A stretch of 64,000 bases of DNA from Thalassia testudinum (Eukaryota; Streptophyta; Magnoliopsida; Alismatales; Hydrocharitaceae), in the NCBI GenBank assembly GCA_037157565.1, contig JAZHRO010000073.1:90064001-90128000 (forward strand), written 5' to 3'. The number at the start of each line of letters is the position of its first letter. The stretch's first letter is position 1. This document shows, one piece after another, positions 21,223 through 31,816 of this stretch. The notes beneath the pieces are model-generated. The model was not told the DNA's origin. It was given only the letters and a program-made list of their open reading frames with translations, and ran no database searches. The translations under genes and the position numbers were made by a program.

Positions 21223-21393
21223 GGCCTTTAGTGACAGTTGTAGCTGTCACTAATGGCCTACGCGATGCACTTGCCAGCAAAGGATTTCAAGGGCTCGGAT
21301 CTTCAACGACAGTTGGGTAGATCTTCAGTGACAATTACAGCTGTCACTAATTGCCCATGGATGATTTTTATATCTCCTCCTCCACTATAAAAG
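21223..21393 (+). promoter_or_regulatory. LTR core promoter of element B (5' LTR)
   Basis: Two inverted repeats (GGCCTTTAGTGACAG..CTGTCACTAATGGCC at 21223-21258; CAGTGACAATT..GCTGTCACTAA at 21323-21350) precede CTATAAAAGGACC (21385-21397). Confidence 0.6.
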
Positions 21394-22103
21394 GACCTAC
21401 CCCCGTCCATTCCAAACAATCTCTTCCTTTCTTCCTCTCACCACCTCCAAGGCTCTAGAGAGAGCTTGTCCCAGGCCTAGGATGCTCCTCTGGAGTAGAA
21501 AAGAAAATAGCTTTCCCACCTCTCATTCCCATTCGTTGAGCATCCCATGGCTATCCTCTCACCGCCCTTCGGGAAGAAGATCCTCACCACGACGCCATCT
21601 TGCCCCATCCTGCATCCTTTGGCTACGCCCTCCTTTGTTCTACTCCTGATCTCCTTCCTCCAGGTGACATCAGAGCGAGTCGTCCTCTGAGCGACCGTCG
21701 AGGGGGATTCTCTCACCTCTTTTTATCTTTTATTACTTTCGTATTGTAATCTTTCCTACTTTTGTAGTTGTAAAAAAACATTTGATTAGAAATCCATGAT
21801 TGTTTCTCTCTCTCTCTTATATTTTCGTAAGTAGATTAACTAGATAAAATTTCATTGACCTAATCTCTTGCTTTATAAAAAATATCAAAAAAATTAGAAA
21901 AGATAAAAACAACAAAAAGAAATATAAGAGAAATGCATTTCTTTCAAAACCAGACATTCTCCTCCTCGTGTTCGACTTGGGATTAACTTTTCAAGTTTTG
22001 ATTATAAATTTTATCTGATCGATGGATTTTCTCGCAAATCGAACAATGATGATGGGTTTTCCAAAATCGAATCCTTTCCACGACGAATCCGACTCGATCA
22101 TTT

Positions 22104-22121
22104 TGGTGCCGTTGCTAGGGA
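22104..22121 (+). other. Primer-binding site of element B (tRNA-Asp type)
   Basis: TGGTGCCGTTGCTAGGGA lies three bases after the LTR. CGTTGC pairs with the following GCAACG, giving the same PBS hairpin as in element 2. Confidence 0.88.
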
Positions 22122-22269
22122 GGCAACGCTCTTTGGTTTTTTTCTGCGTTTTCCTGCATTACTTACATATTTTTATAACCTATATTTCTCCTTCGATTTA
22201 TTGTCTTGTAGGAACCCGATCGAGGAGCCGAAGGCGGTAGATTGGAGTAAAGTGCAGGTTGAGACAATT

Positions 22270-23314
22270 GTAAGTTTTCCCCCACTTCCCCACCCACTAG
22301 ATCGTTTCGCCACCTTAATAATTAGGACCTAATCTACTTTGGTGTTTTCACAAACCCTAGGATAGAAACTGTTTGTCTTATTTGTCACTCCAATCACCTC
22401 ACCATCCACATAAAAAAGAAAAGAAAAGTTATTTGATTATGGGATTTCCTAAAAGAGACACACATTAACACCCACAACTCTCAACTTAAGGTGCATCGTT
22501 CCACTTTAATTCTACTACTTAATCGAGATCTGACCTGTGGACCTGGTACACTTCAACTCAATACACATAAGTGAGTAGAAATCAGACTAGGTTAAGACTT
22601 TTTGTGTGCCTTAACTAAGTGCTGCAACATGCCAATTGATTGAACTATTTGGGCCGCACCACTAAAATTAAAATTGATTCATCAAGTAGCTTGCCACTTA
22701 TAGTTGACTTTTAGGACTGAACTAGACACTCCACATTTTCTTCTGATTTTTAAAGGAATATATCTACACTAGTGCTTTCAAAACTTGTAGTGTTCTACTA
22801 AACCTGATTGAACGAACCTAAAGATTAAACCATAAAAGCTACTAAACAAGGTTAAACCCTAAAAGACACATCATCAAATAATCTTGTTTGCAAACCCTGG
22901 TTGTGCATGCACACACATTTGAATCAATCATTAAGGGCACAACCCATCTAAAGGGCCCATCACATTCCAAGAGCACAATCATCCCAAGCCTAATTAAAAC
23001 TGAGTAGATGTTGGCCTTAAGGATTGATTCGCTCTTCGAGGTTCGGATTGAGATTTTTTTTTATTAATCTGCTTCTGTTGGTCCATCTGATGTCTACCTA
23101 AGGGAGTAGCGTAAAACAACCACGATTGGGGAATACACTAGGAACTGATTGTGCAAGCCAAAGTAAGAACCTTCTCCCCAGTTGCTCCCTCTAACTGGTT
23201 GGATTGACTGGATAGAAGTAGACCAAATCATTTATAATCTCAAGATGAGTCCTGGGAATCTGTAGGTCTTTAGGCTAACACACCTAAGGACAGGGTTGAT
23301 TGCTTGTATTGCAG
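22270..23314 (+). other. Putative leader intron of element B
   Basis: Donor TT/GTAAGTTTTCC at 22270 and acceptor GCTTGTATTGCAG ending at 23314 enclose 1045 bp. The ORF ATG is 39 bases after the acceptor. The interval is colinear with those of elements A and 2 and has no coding signature. Confidence 0.58.
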
Positions 23315-23352
23315 GGCTCCTTTCTCTCTTTTGATTTCCCTCCTATTCTACC

Positions 23353-24901
23353 ATGTATCCTTCCACATCCTACACTCATTTCCCATTCTACCCTCTTACC
23401 AACACTTATACCCAAGATGATTACTATCTTGACTCGACTTATAATTACCCATTCACTAGCCAGGATAACTTTGATTGGGGATATGAATCTGGACCTTAGT
23501 GTCCAGGGCCTAACCCTGGATAACAAAACTATGACTGTTTTCCTTCCCACACCTACAATGATTATAGATCTCCATCCTTTGATGACCAAACCAACCTGAT
23601 CTACAATCAGGAAGGATATGATGATTATAACACCTAGCCTCCCCAGTATTCCACTGAATATAGGTCACCACCATTCTTTGAGCAACCCATCACGACCTAC
23701 CAATAGGGAAGGACCCAAGAACCTTGATATCTTTACTCCACTAGAATGAACCCAAACCCACCTAAACCTAAATCGAACCATTTAGTTCAAGTGAACCAGG
23801 TCCAAGACAAGGTGTTGGCTAACTTGAGGAACACCATCCAATCTTTAGATGCTCAGCCAATACCATGCACTGAAGCATTAGAGCCTATGATCAAAATGAT
23901 TGATGAACTTAATAGTTCTCTATTGGATTTGCTCCAAAATGTTAAGGATAGGGGGCTGGGTGAGTTTCTACTTGGGAAATTACCGAGGTTGAGGATGAAA
24001 TTTGTGGTTTCCTTAGTCAAATTTTGGGACGATTCTCAAGATGAACCCCCTTCAGGAGAGCCAATGCCTGAATCCGCTCAGGTGCTTGCTATGGGGGATA
24101 CATTTTCTAATACTGGGGATGACCAGGTTAGGCTAGAGCAACCCATTGAGGATGAACTGATTGATTCACTTGAGATCCCTAAGCTAAGGAGCGAGGAAAA
24201 ATTTCTCGTTGAACCAGGAAATGATAATCGATTTTGAGACATATATAAATGAGGACCATGAATTCTTTGACTCTGAGGGTGAAGAATCTCTTAGTAAAGT
24301 CTCACTTGAGCATAAGGAAGATGATTTTAGTGAGACAAGCGGGCTCGAGGAATCTGATGAAGTATTTGATATCCCAATCATTGAAGATTATGATTATGTT
24401 AGGGCTAACTTGGACAATTCGAATACTGATGACTCAATCAGTAGCCCCATTCGTCAACCACACCCTAAAGAATTGAATGATGATATTTTTGAGATCACCA
24501 AACCCAAGCCAATCCTGATTGAGCCACAATTATTGGACTTAGGTATTTTAGATGCGGTGTACAACGATATGGAGGTCCTAGAAACATTTATTTTGGAGGA
24601 TAGGAAGTGGGAAATAAAAATCTGGGAAGCTACTTCTGAGGGAACTATTAGTTTGGATTTAAGGGTTCCTATTGACCTAAAATCACCTACTTTCTACCAG
24701 GAACCTTACGATATATTTCACGTGAAACCCAAGCTCAAAATAACTGATTATTTTTCTAAGCTGAACATTAAGTGGACATCCGCACCTATTGAACCATCTT
24801 TACCCGTTGTCCGACACTTTGGTCTTGGGTTGCTCACCATAAAACCGCAGGCCTGGCCCTGCAAGCTTAACAACCTTCAATTCTGGGTGATTTTCATTTA
24901 G
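23353..24901 (+). pseudogene. Orphan ORF of element B, nearly full length; protein family not recognised
   Basis: The best copy of the orphan ORF, about 516 codons. From 23353 the frame is open apart from five stops (TAG, TAA, TAG, TAG, TGA), most of which could be Gln codons changed by C to T. The N-terminal part has Tyr, Ser and Pro-rich repeats ending YNQEGY. LVQVNQVQDKVLANLRN is at about 23779-23830, then LLQNVKDRGLGEFLLGKL and an acidic tract. A frame change near 24210-24237 leads to a clean 230-codon frame rich in Glu and Asp. This ends with WEIKIWEATSEG, TFYQEPYDIF and a short hydrophobic tail. It could be a gag-like or env-position accessory protein; no known domain is apparent to me. 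Confidence 0.75.
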
Positions 24902-26435
24902 AACTTGAGAACCACTCGAACCTGGGGCATAGGTCTCCATCATAATCTGGTCCACGTCTGTGGACATCTTCTGCTGGGGTGTCTGAGGATTAATCTTTCG
25001 ATTTTGATTCTGACCCGTACTTGTGAATTCTTAATTTCTTCCTTGTATGTATGTTATGCCTAGCTGAAGGCATTAAATTTAGCACGTGTTTACATTCCAC
25101 ATTCTCTGCGGAGCTGATCGGATTTTCACGTTATTCAGGTGATATTATGTTTACTCCACCTTTTCATGTCTTTATTTTTACAATGAGGACATTGCATTAT
25201 TTAGGCATGGGAGGGTGGATAATTAATTCCTGAAATAATTTTCTTAACTCCGTAGAATTTCTTTTAGTTTCTTAAAAAAAATGAAAATTCAAAAGCATAA
25301 AAAAAGAAGAATTAGGAGAAGAAAACTTAGGCATTTGAAAGTTATTAACTCTAGGAAGTGATACGATAGAACCTGAATACTTAGACTCTTCAGGTCTTCG
25401 GGCTTAATTAGCTCGGGTGTCCACTCGAATGTGGACTTAGTCTCGAGTCCTTGTCAAGTAATTTTACTTTAATTTGATAAATAAATTGGGATGATAAGTA
25501 CACGATCTATCAACCTACCCTCTGATTTGAGGGGATTTTAAGTCTAAGCATCTACATACTATTTGCACTGACTCACCTTTTAGTGGTTTCTTCAGAAATT
25601 GGGTAGCTAATGAATCATCTAGGGTGGTATGGCTAGCAAGTTATCGGTGGTAACAGCTCACCAAAACCCAGCCATAAGATCATTTCTTCGTATTGCCTTT
25701 AGGTAAATCTTAGATTAGGGAAGCCACCTACTTAAAAAAAGAAAAAAGAAAGAAAAAAATATAGAAAAAGGTGAAAATAAAAAGATAAACAAATAAAACC
25801 ACACTTCACCACACGAGTATGGCTGGCAAGTTGCTGTGGGTAATAGCACATTGGCCGGTTATCCAGAACCTAGCTTACAAAAATGCACAAGAATTCCCAA
25901 CACACTTAGGGAAGAAGTGGGTAAGTACAATAAACTGGGGAGATATACACTAGGTTTGCCCTTGTGTTGACCCCATAAATAAAAGTAGGGAGAAAGCTAC
26001 CATTCGAAAAGATAAACCTCAAGGCAAGGTCACCTAGGGTCGTAGAAACCCGAAGTCCATTTTAACGGCCGCCTAGTGAGTCTTTCAGTCTTTTCACTAG
26101 ATGCTTAGCACTTAGAGTCCTTCCTGAGTCTTGGGTGGGTTGGGTAGTCGTAAAAAAGTTATCCCGAATCTCTCAAACTCCAAAAGTCCAAAAAAATTAG
26201 AAAATAAAAAGCAAAAAAAATGTATCTTCCTTTTTTCAAATAGGGTGAGGACTTGGGCGGTCTGCTTTCTGGCTCACACCTGGGACTATTGAGTCTTCGT
26301 AGTTTAGGACCTTAGTTCATAATTTCTATTGTTAAAAAATAACTTAGGCCTAAGTGATAGAATATTAATTCTGATTTTATACATAGCATGTAGTTTAATT
26401 TTGCTAGGGATTAGTAAAAGATAGGTATGGAGGTA
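24902..26435 (+). other. 3' noncoding region and polypurine tract of element B
   Basis: It holds CAATGAGGACATTGCATT plus a G-rich tract (25181-25222), two copies of the hairpin motif (25628-25673 and 25817-25870) around an A/G-rich stretch (25733-25800), and the PPT AAAAGATAGGTATGGAGGTA (26416-26435). It is colinear with the same regions of elements A, C and 2. Confidence 0.8.
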
Positions 26436-28140
26436 TGATATAGACACATCTATTTAGGTTAAAATGCCTAATCATGCATGTTCCTAGGCTTAGATTTGCA
26501 TTTCATGTTACAAATATTGCATAGCATGCATCATTTTGCATTTAGAGTAGTTGTATATATTTTAGGTTAATTAGGTCCTTTCTATGGTCAGGAGAGAAGA
26601 GGATTTATTTCATGGCCTCAGATGGATGATCAGACCGTACGAATATAATCAGGATGATGATCATAGTTTAATGCCTCGAAAATCATCTAGATCAGGGTTC
26701 TGTAGCATCATATGAAGTCAGAGGAAGATCAACAGCCAGAAGGGCAATGCGACATCCTTATGGGCTTTGGATGAAAAATCCAACCATATGGATGGATTCG
26801 GAGTGACGATCGCAGTTCAATAATGTGAGAATCATCTCGATCTGAGCATCGTGGCACCCTATGCAATAGATAGAAGATGGATGATGCAGATGGTGCCACA
26901 TGAAGCCATCTAGGCCGCTTGACACCGGCCAACAGCAACTAGAAGGCTCCCTCATCATCTTCATCATCAATTCTCAGCCGTTGGATCTTGATCCAACTAT
27001 TGAGAACTCTCCTCCACCGCGTGCCTTAAGGCATACGCGCGACCATCTAGACGAGTTGGCTCAATGTTGGAGGCATAGGCTTTCAACGGAGGCGCACGGG
27101 ATCGAATCCCCGCAACGCCCCCCAATTGGGTAATTGAGCACACAGTAGTGCAAGCGCAATGCAGCGTGCAGGGCAACATAGTGCGGTGCCAACACACGAG
27201 TGTGCGGGCGATAAGGAGCAGGCAATGCGCGTGCCAGCGGGGCATGAACGACAGGAGTGCGATCTTCAGCGATAGTTGGGCGGGCCTTTAGTGATGCTTG
27301 TAGCTGTCACTAATGGCCTGCGGTATGCATGCACTAGCAAAGGAATTGAAGGGCACAGATCTTCAACGACCGTTGGGTGGATCTTCAAAGATGATTACAA
27401 CCGTCACTAATTGCCCATGGACGATTTTTGTCTCCCCTCCTCCACTATAAAAGGACCTACCCCCCTCAATTCCAAACCATCTCTTCCTTTCTTCGTCTCG
27501 CCACCTCCAAGGCTCTAGAGAGAGCTTGTCCCAACCCTGGGATGCTCCTCTAAGAGTAGAAATGAAAATAGTTTTCCCATTTCTCATCCTCATTCGTGGA
27601 GCATCCTGTCGTTGTCCTCTCACCGCCCTTTGGGAAGAAGATCATCGCTACGATGCCGTCCTGCCCCATCCTCCATCCTATTGCTGCATCCTCCTCGCCA
27701 CCTTCCTCCAGGTGTCGTCAGAGCGAGTCGTCAAAGCAACCGTCGTAGGGGATTTTCTCACCTCTTTCTATCTTTATTGCTTTCGTAGTGTAATCTTTCC
27801 CACTTTCATAGTTGTAAAAAAATAGTTGATTAGAAATCCATGATTATTTCTCTCTCTCTTATAGTTTCACAAGTAGATTAGCTAGATAAAATTTCATCCA
27901 TCTAATCTCTTGCTTGATAAAAAATACCAAAAAATTAGAAAAGATAAAAACAACAAAAAGAAAGAAAAGAGAAACTTGTATCTCTCAAAACCAAACGTTT
28001 GCCTCCCTGTGTTCTACCAGGAGTCACCTTTCGAGTTTCAGTTATAAATTTTATTTGATCGATGGATTTTCTTATGAATTGAACTACGACGACGGGTTTT
28101 CCAAAATCCAATCCTTTCCGCAACGAATCCAACGCGATCA
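26436..28140 (+). repeat. 3' LTR of element B
   Basis: It starts TGATATAGACACATC and ends AACGCGATCA, and is homologous to 20343-22100. Tandem promoter hairpins are at 27283-27318 and 27381-27410, TATA CTATAAAAG at 27445-27453. A tRNA-like pair of boxes lies near 27058-27070 and 27104-27115 (GATCGAATC, an exact B-box match). Confidence 0.93.
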
Positions 28141-29060
28141 ACGGGCGATTACCACTTTCGCTCAGCGGCTGGGAGAACTATTTCATGGTGCCTGGGAGCG
28201 ATTCCAAGAACTTTTGGGGAAGTGTCCACACCACGAGGTGCCAAAATGGCAACTCATGCAGGTATTCTATCACGGGTTGGTCGAGCAACTCCGAAATCAT
28301 GTGGATGCCTCTTGTGGAGGCAATTTCCTCAACAAGGATGCATATAGCGCATACGACCTATTTGAGGACATGAGCGAGAATTCAATAATCACGCCTCCAT
28401 GGATGCCTTCAACTGGTCCCAACATCCCAGGTCAAGTGCTAATGAGATCCAGGATTCTCATTCATTTGACATGGAATTGATTTGTATCAAGCTTGATAAG
28501 ATGGACTTGGTTGCTAAAAGAATGGAAAAATGGATGTCTGGGAATACCCAACAATCTGCAGGGTAGGCTGATTTAAAACGATAGATGGTAGAAATGCAAG
28601 TGTCCATGCTTTAGCTTATGCAGCAAATGAAGAAATCATTGGACAAATTGCAATCCGAGTTAATTGCTAACTCCTGACAACATAGATCTCTACCATCCCA
28701 ACCCCTACCCAACCCACATAATGTGTAAAATCAGGGCAATAGAGCCCAAGGGTATGAAAATCAAAGGGACCCACACGCACATGCTCAGGTGGTTGAGCAA
28801 GGCCTCTCCTCTTCTTCTTTTGGATACATGACCAATCAAGGACCTCCAATCTTCATTAACCCACCTCAAGACCCGAACCGATATGCCTCTGCAAACTCTG
28901 TCACCTTGAGAACTGGAAAGCTGACCCAGGACCTGAATTACCTTCTAGAAGCACAAACCCTGGGGAGCTCGAGAGAGAAAAGGATGAGATTGAAGAAGAC
29001 AATAAGGCCTAGGGACTAGAAATTTAAGATACCACCCACATCCCATTCCCAGAAGCCTTA
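28141..29060 (+). pseudogene. C-terminal gag of element 2
   Basis: The frame 28141-28480 continues gag directly: AITTFAQRLGELF, then a WERFQELL block, CPHHEVP, VFYHGL and CGGNFLNKDAYSAYDLFEDM. It matches element 1 gag at 12904-12341. After 28480 the frame is lost. 28490-29060 shows the coiled-coil-like and Gln/Asn-rich C-terminal part (with KMDLVAKRMEKWM near 28500) through stops, up to the gag-protease junction. Confidence 0.85.
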
Positions 29061-30044
29061 TTGAAAACCAAGAAGAGGAAAACCTTAGAGAGCAACAAGG
29101 AGCTCCTGAATTTATTTAAGAGTGTAGAGATCAATATTCTGCTCCTTGATGCTATTAAGCACATCCCAGCTTACACTAAATGTTTGAAAGATCTATGTGC
29201 CCAAAAGCGTAAGCCGAGAGAACCCACTCCAAGGAAGGTGATTCTCTCTGAGCAAGCAAGTTTTGTTATCCTACATCACCTTCCTCAAAAGAAGAAAAAT
29301 CCAGGTGTCCCCTTGATTTCATGCGTCATTGGGGAGTACACTTCTGATAGGGCACTGTTGGATCTAGGTGCATCCATCAACCTAATCCCTACCTCGCTTT
29401 ATGAGAGGTTTGGGGTAGGCGAACTTAGGCCAACCTCAGCAATGCTACAATTAGCTGACCGTTCGGTCACCACACTGAAGGGTGTTATTGAGGATGTAAT
29501 CGTCAAGGTCAAGGACTTCTATTTTCCTATAGATTTCCTGGTCCTTGACATGGATGTACCTAACGATTTGAGGAACACGCCCATCATTCTGGGGCACCTG
29601 TTCCTAGATATCGCCAAGGCCAACATAAGTTGTGAGAGCGGTAGCATGGAAATCACCTTTGGGGATAGGAAGCTAACTCTTGATATTTTCAAGGTGATAA
29701 AAGGATTTGAGGATTGTGGATTCATTGAGGAGCTCGAGGATCATGCTTTTAATGTTGAGACTTGTATGACGATCAGTGTACCTGAGGACTCCACTAGCTG
29801 TAGCGAACCCAACCCACAACCCTCCATGGCAGACCTGCCACAACCTAAACAGGTTGTTGATTTTGTTCATTCCCGGTCTCTTTCTCTAGATCGTCCTGAT
29901 GAATCTTCATCAACATCCTCCCTTCCCTCTATACTAAACCCACCTCAGCTAGAATTGAAACCATTGCAAAAAAATTTGAAATACGAGTTCTTAGCACCTA
30001 AGGATACGCTCCCTGTGATTATTAGTGCTGATTTCACTAAGGAG
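29061..30044 (+). pseudogene. Retropepsin domain of element 2 (open over 320 codons)
   Basis: A continuous frame reading through a gag-protease spacer, then LLDLGASINLIPTSLYERF (active-site Asp), FGVGELRPTSAMLQLADRSV and a conserved FYFPIDFLVLDMD strand, ending PIILGHLFLDIAKANI. These are the landmarks of Athila retropepsin. The downstream Pro/Ser-rich linker ends LPVIISADFTKE, where a solo LTR interrupts it at 30045. It is the most intact coding segment of element 2, although the polyprotein as a whole is broken. Confidence 0.9.
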
Positions 30045-31726
30045 TGTTCATGGCGTAGATTGCATAAAAGATGAACCCATTGTAATATAGCACAAAATAC
30101 GTCTCGAGCAAATAATTAACAGAACTGATGAGTCCTGGTCGATCACAGGAAGGCAGAAAACACTTTTGATTTCATGCATTTATTTCAAATATAAAGGCTA
30201 AGTGAAAGGAACAATCAATCACAATATTTATATCACAAGAAGAGATTGAACATAAACTGGATACATGCATTTGAATAAAACATAAAATAAACAAATTACT
30301 ATTGTAACAGAACCAGGGCACCACAGGTGGTTTGTGGTGGCCTTTTGGAGAGGTTGGGAAGAGTAGAACGATCTGTTGGGGTGGCCCAATGGATGGAGAT
30401 GCAGAGAAGACGAGAAAAAGAAGAGAGAAAGGTTGAAGAAGGAGGAAGAAAAGAATTAAGAGAATGCCTTCAAAGGGGGGCCCTTTGACCTCTTTTAATA
30501 CCTTTGGTGGGGGGCAAGGAGGGCATTTGGCCCCTTAAATTGGTGCAAATGCCTTGGATTAATCAGATCCATTGATCGGGAGATCAATGACTCTGATTAA
30601 TCCAAGTCATTTGCATGGATTTAAGGGGCCAAATGCCCTGATTAATCCTTCCAAATCCTTCTTTTTCCCCCTGTTCCCTCTGATGCTGCCACGTGGTGCT
30701 TCGTGGAGCATCTATTCTGCATCACATGGCCACAGATCACCTGCATGTGCCCTTCACATTTTTGCCTTCGCTGCTCGCCTCTTCTGAGCGTTTCAACCTC
30801 AACCGTTCAATCATAAGATCGGATGGCTTAAACACACACTCCATCATGCCTTTGAAATCCTAAAGCACCTCTCACACATTTCCGCACGCATCATCATGCA
30901 CATCTGCATCCAACACCTCTGTGTCCACCACGTGTTTGCCACTGAGTCGCTCGATGGAGATCTAGCGGTTGAATTTTGTCTGCAAGTGCCGCTTCTCCTA
31001 AATCCCCATGGAGTGCACTTTGATCCCGCACTGCCCGTCTCATGGAGAGAGTGCTAACAAGCGTGCTACTCCCACGAGTTGGTTGCGCTTAAGTTTCTTT
31101 GCCATGCATTCTCGACCGTTCGATGGGAATCCAACAGTCGAGATCTCGTTTCTTCTAATGAGGTGGCTGATGGTGGTTGCAATGGCATGATCATAGCTGT
31201 TGGATGATGATCCAACAGCCCGTGGTTTGCCCTCCCAATTGGGGCATGGTGAGGGGATGCTGCGATGGCACCACGTGGCGCCGTCATGCCGTTCATCTTC
31301 TTCTTCTTGTATCTAATGACATAGGCCTCCGATTATGTGGATTTCTACACTGTTGGACTGTGAACATCGATCCGGATCCATTCGCATGGTTTGATTTATC
31401 ATCTGAGGTCTGGATCATCTTTAATTTTCCCCTTGTCTCTTGATCATCTGCGAATTCCCTAGGGTGCTATGGGAGTCTAATTGATGCGATCTTGGAAGTG
31501 TTGGACACCCATCATAGTTCTGAACAGATCCATGCGGTTGGATCGATCATCCGCAGCCCCGAATTACCTACAATGAGTGATACCTCTCAAATATCATAGT
31601 TTTATGCATAAAACATATATATCAATTACAATGCAAAATATGATGCGTATACATGCAGAATGTTCATGTTATGCTATGTTCTGGCTTAATTCAGGTGAAT
31701 TAGGGCTTATGATTACTGTGTAATCA
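30045..31726 (-). repeat. Solo LTR in the protease-RT linker of element 2 (minus orientation)
   Basis: It starts TGTTCATGGCG and ends TGTAATCA, flanked by AGGAG (30040-30044) and AGGAT (31727-31731). Removing it restores the linker frame (FTKE joined to QEVRLIKVLEKNKEEIGW). It carries the same modules as the element A LTR: a CGATCACAGGAAGGC block near its own 3' end (30140-30160), a GTTGGATGATGATCCAAC palindrome (31195-31220) and a G-box palindrome (31264-31285). There is no interior or second LTR. Confidence 0.9.
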
Positions 31727-31816
31727 AGGATCAAGAAGTGAGATTGATTAAGGTCCTTGAGAAAAATAAAGAGGAAATTGGTTGGACCATCCACGTCCTT
31801 AGGGGAATTGAGCCAT
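31727..31816 (+). pseudogene. Protease-RT linker fragment of element 2 between two solo LTRs
   Basis: Ninety bases coding QEVRLIKVLEKNKEEIGW and LRGIEP in frame. The same segment in element 1 is at about 2500-2420. It proves that the two neighbouring LTRs are separate insertions. Confidence 0.88.

Larger units (their letters stand above)
20343..22100 (+). repeat. 5' LTR of element B
   Basis: It starts TCATAAAGACACATC (ancestral TGAT form as in the 3' copy) and ends GACTCGATCA. U3 contains a near-perfect G-box-type palindrome at 20796-20817 and a perfect 36 bp palindrome at 20878-20913. A tRNA-like A box (20964-20974) and B-box-like stretch (about 21006-21018) follow, then two TTTAGTGAC/GTCACTAA hairpins (21223-21258 and 21323-21350), then TATA CTATAAAAG at 21385-21393. 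Confidence 0.93.
20343..28140 (+). mobile_element. Element B: complete non-autonomous LTR retrotransposon carrying an orphan ORF
   Basis: A 7.8 kb element inserted in element 2 gag with a perfect TSD ACGGG (20338-20342 and 28141-28145). LTRs are at 20343-22100 and 26436-28140, the PBS at 22104-22121 and the PPT directly before 26436. The interior of 4.3 kb has no gag-pol, only the orphan ORF shared with elements A and C. Its length is within a few bases of element A although the two are clearly diverged, so this is a defined element type and not a random deletion product. Confidence 0.95.

Noticed and set aside
27040..27125. tRNA gene suggested by A and B boxes
   Set aside because: The acceptor and anticodon stems do not pair and no terminator T-run follows. 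It is a tRNA-like segment of an LTR, reported as a finding instead.
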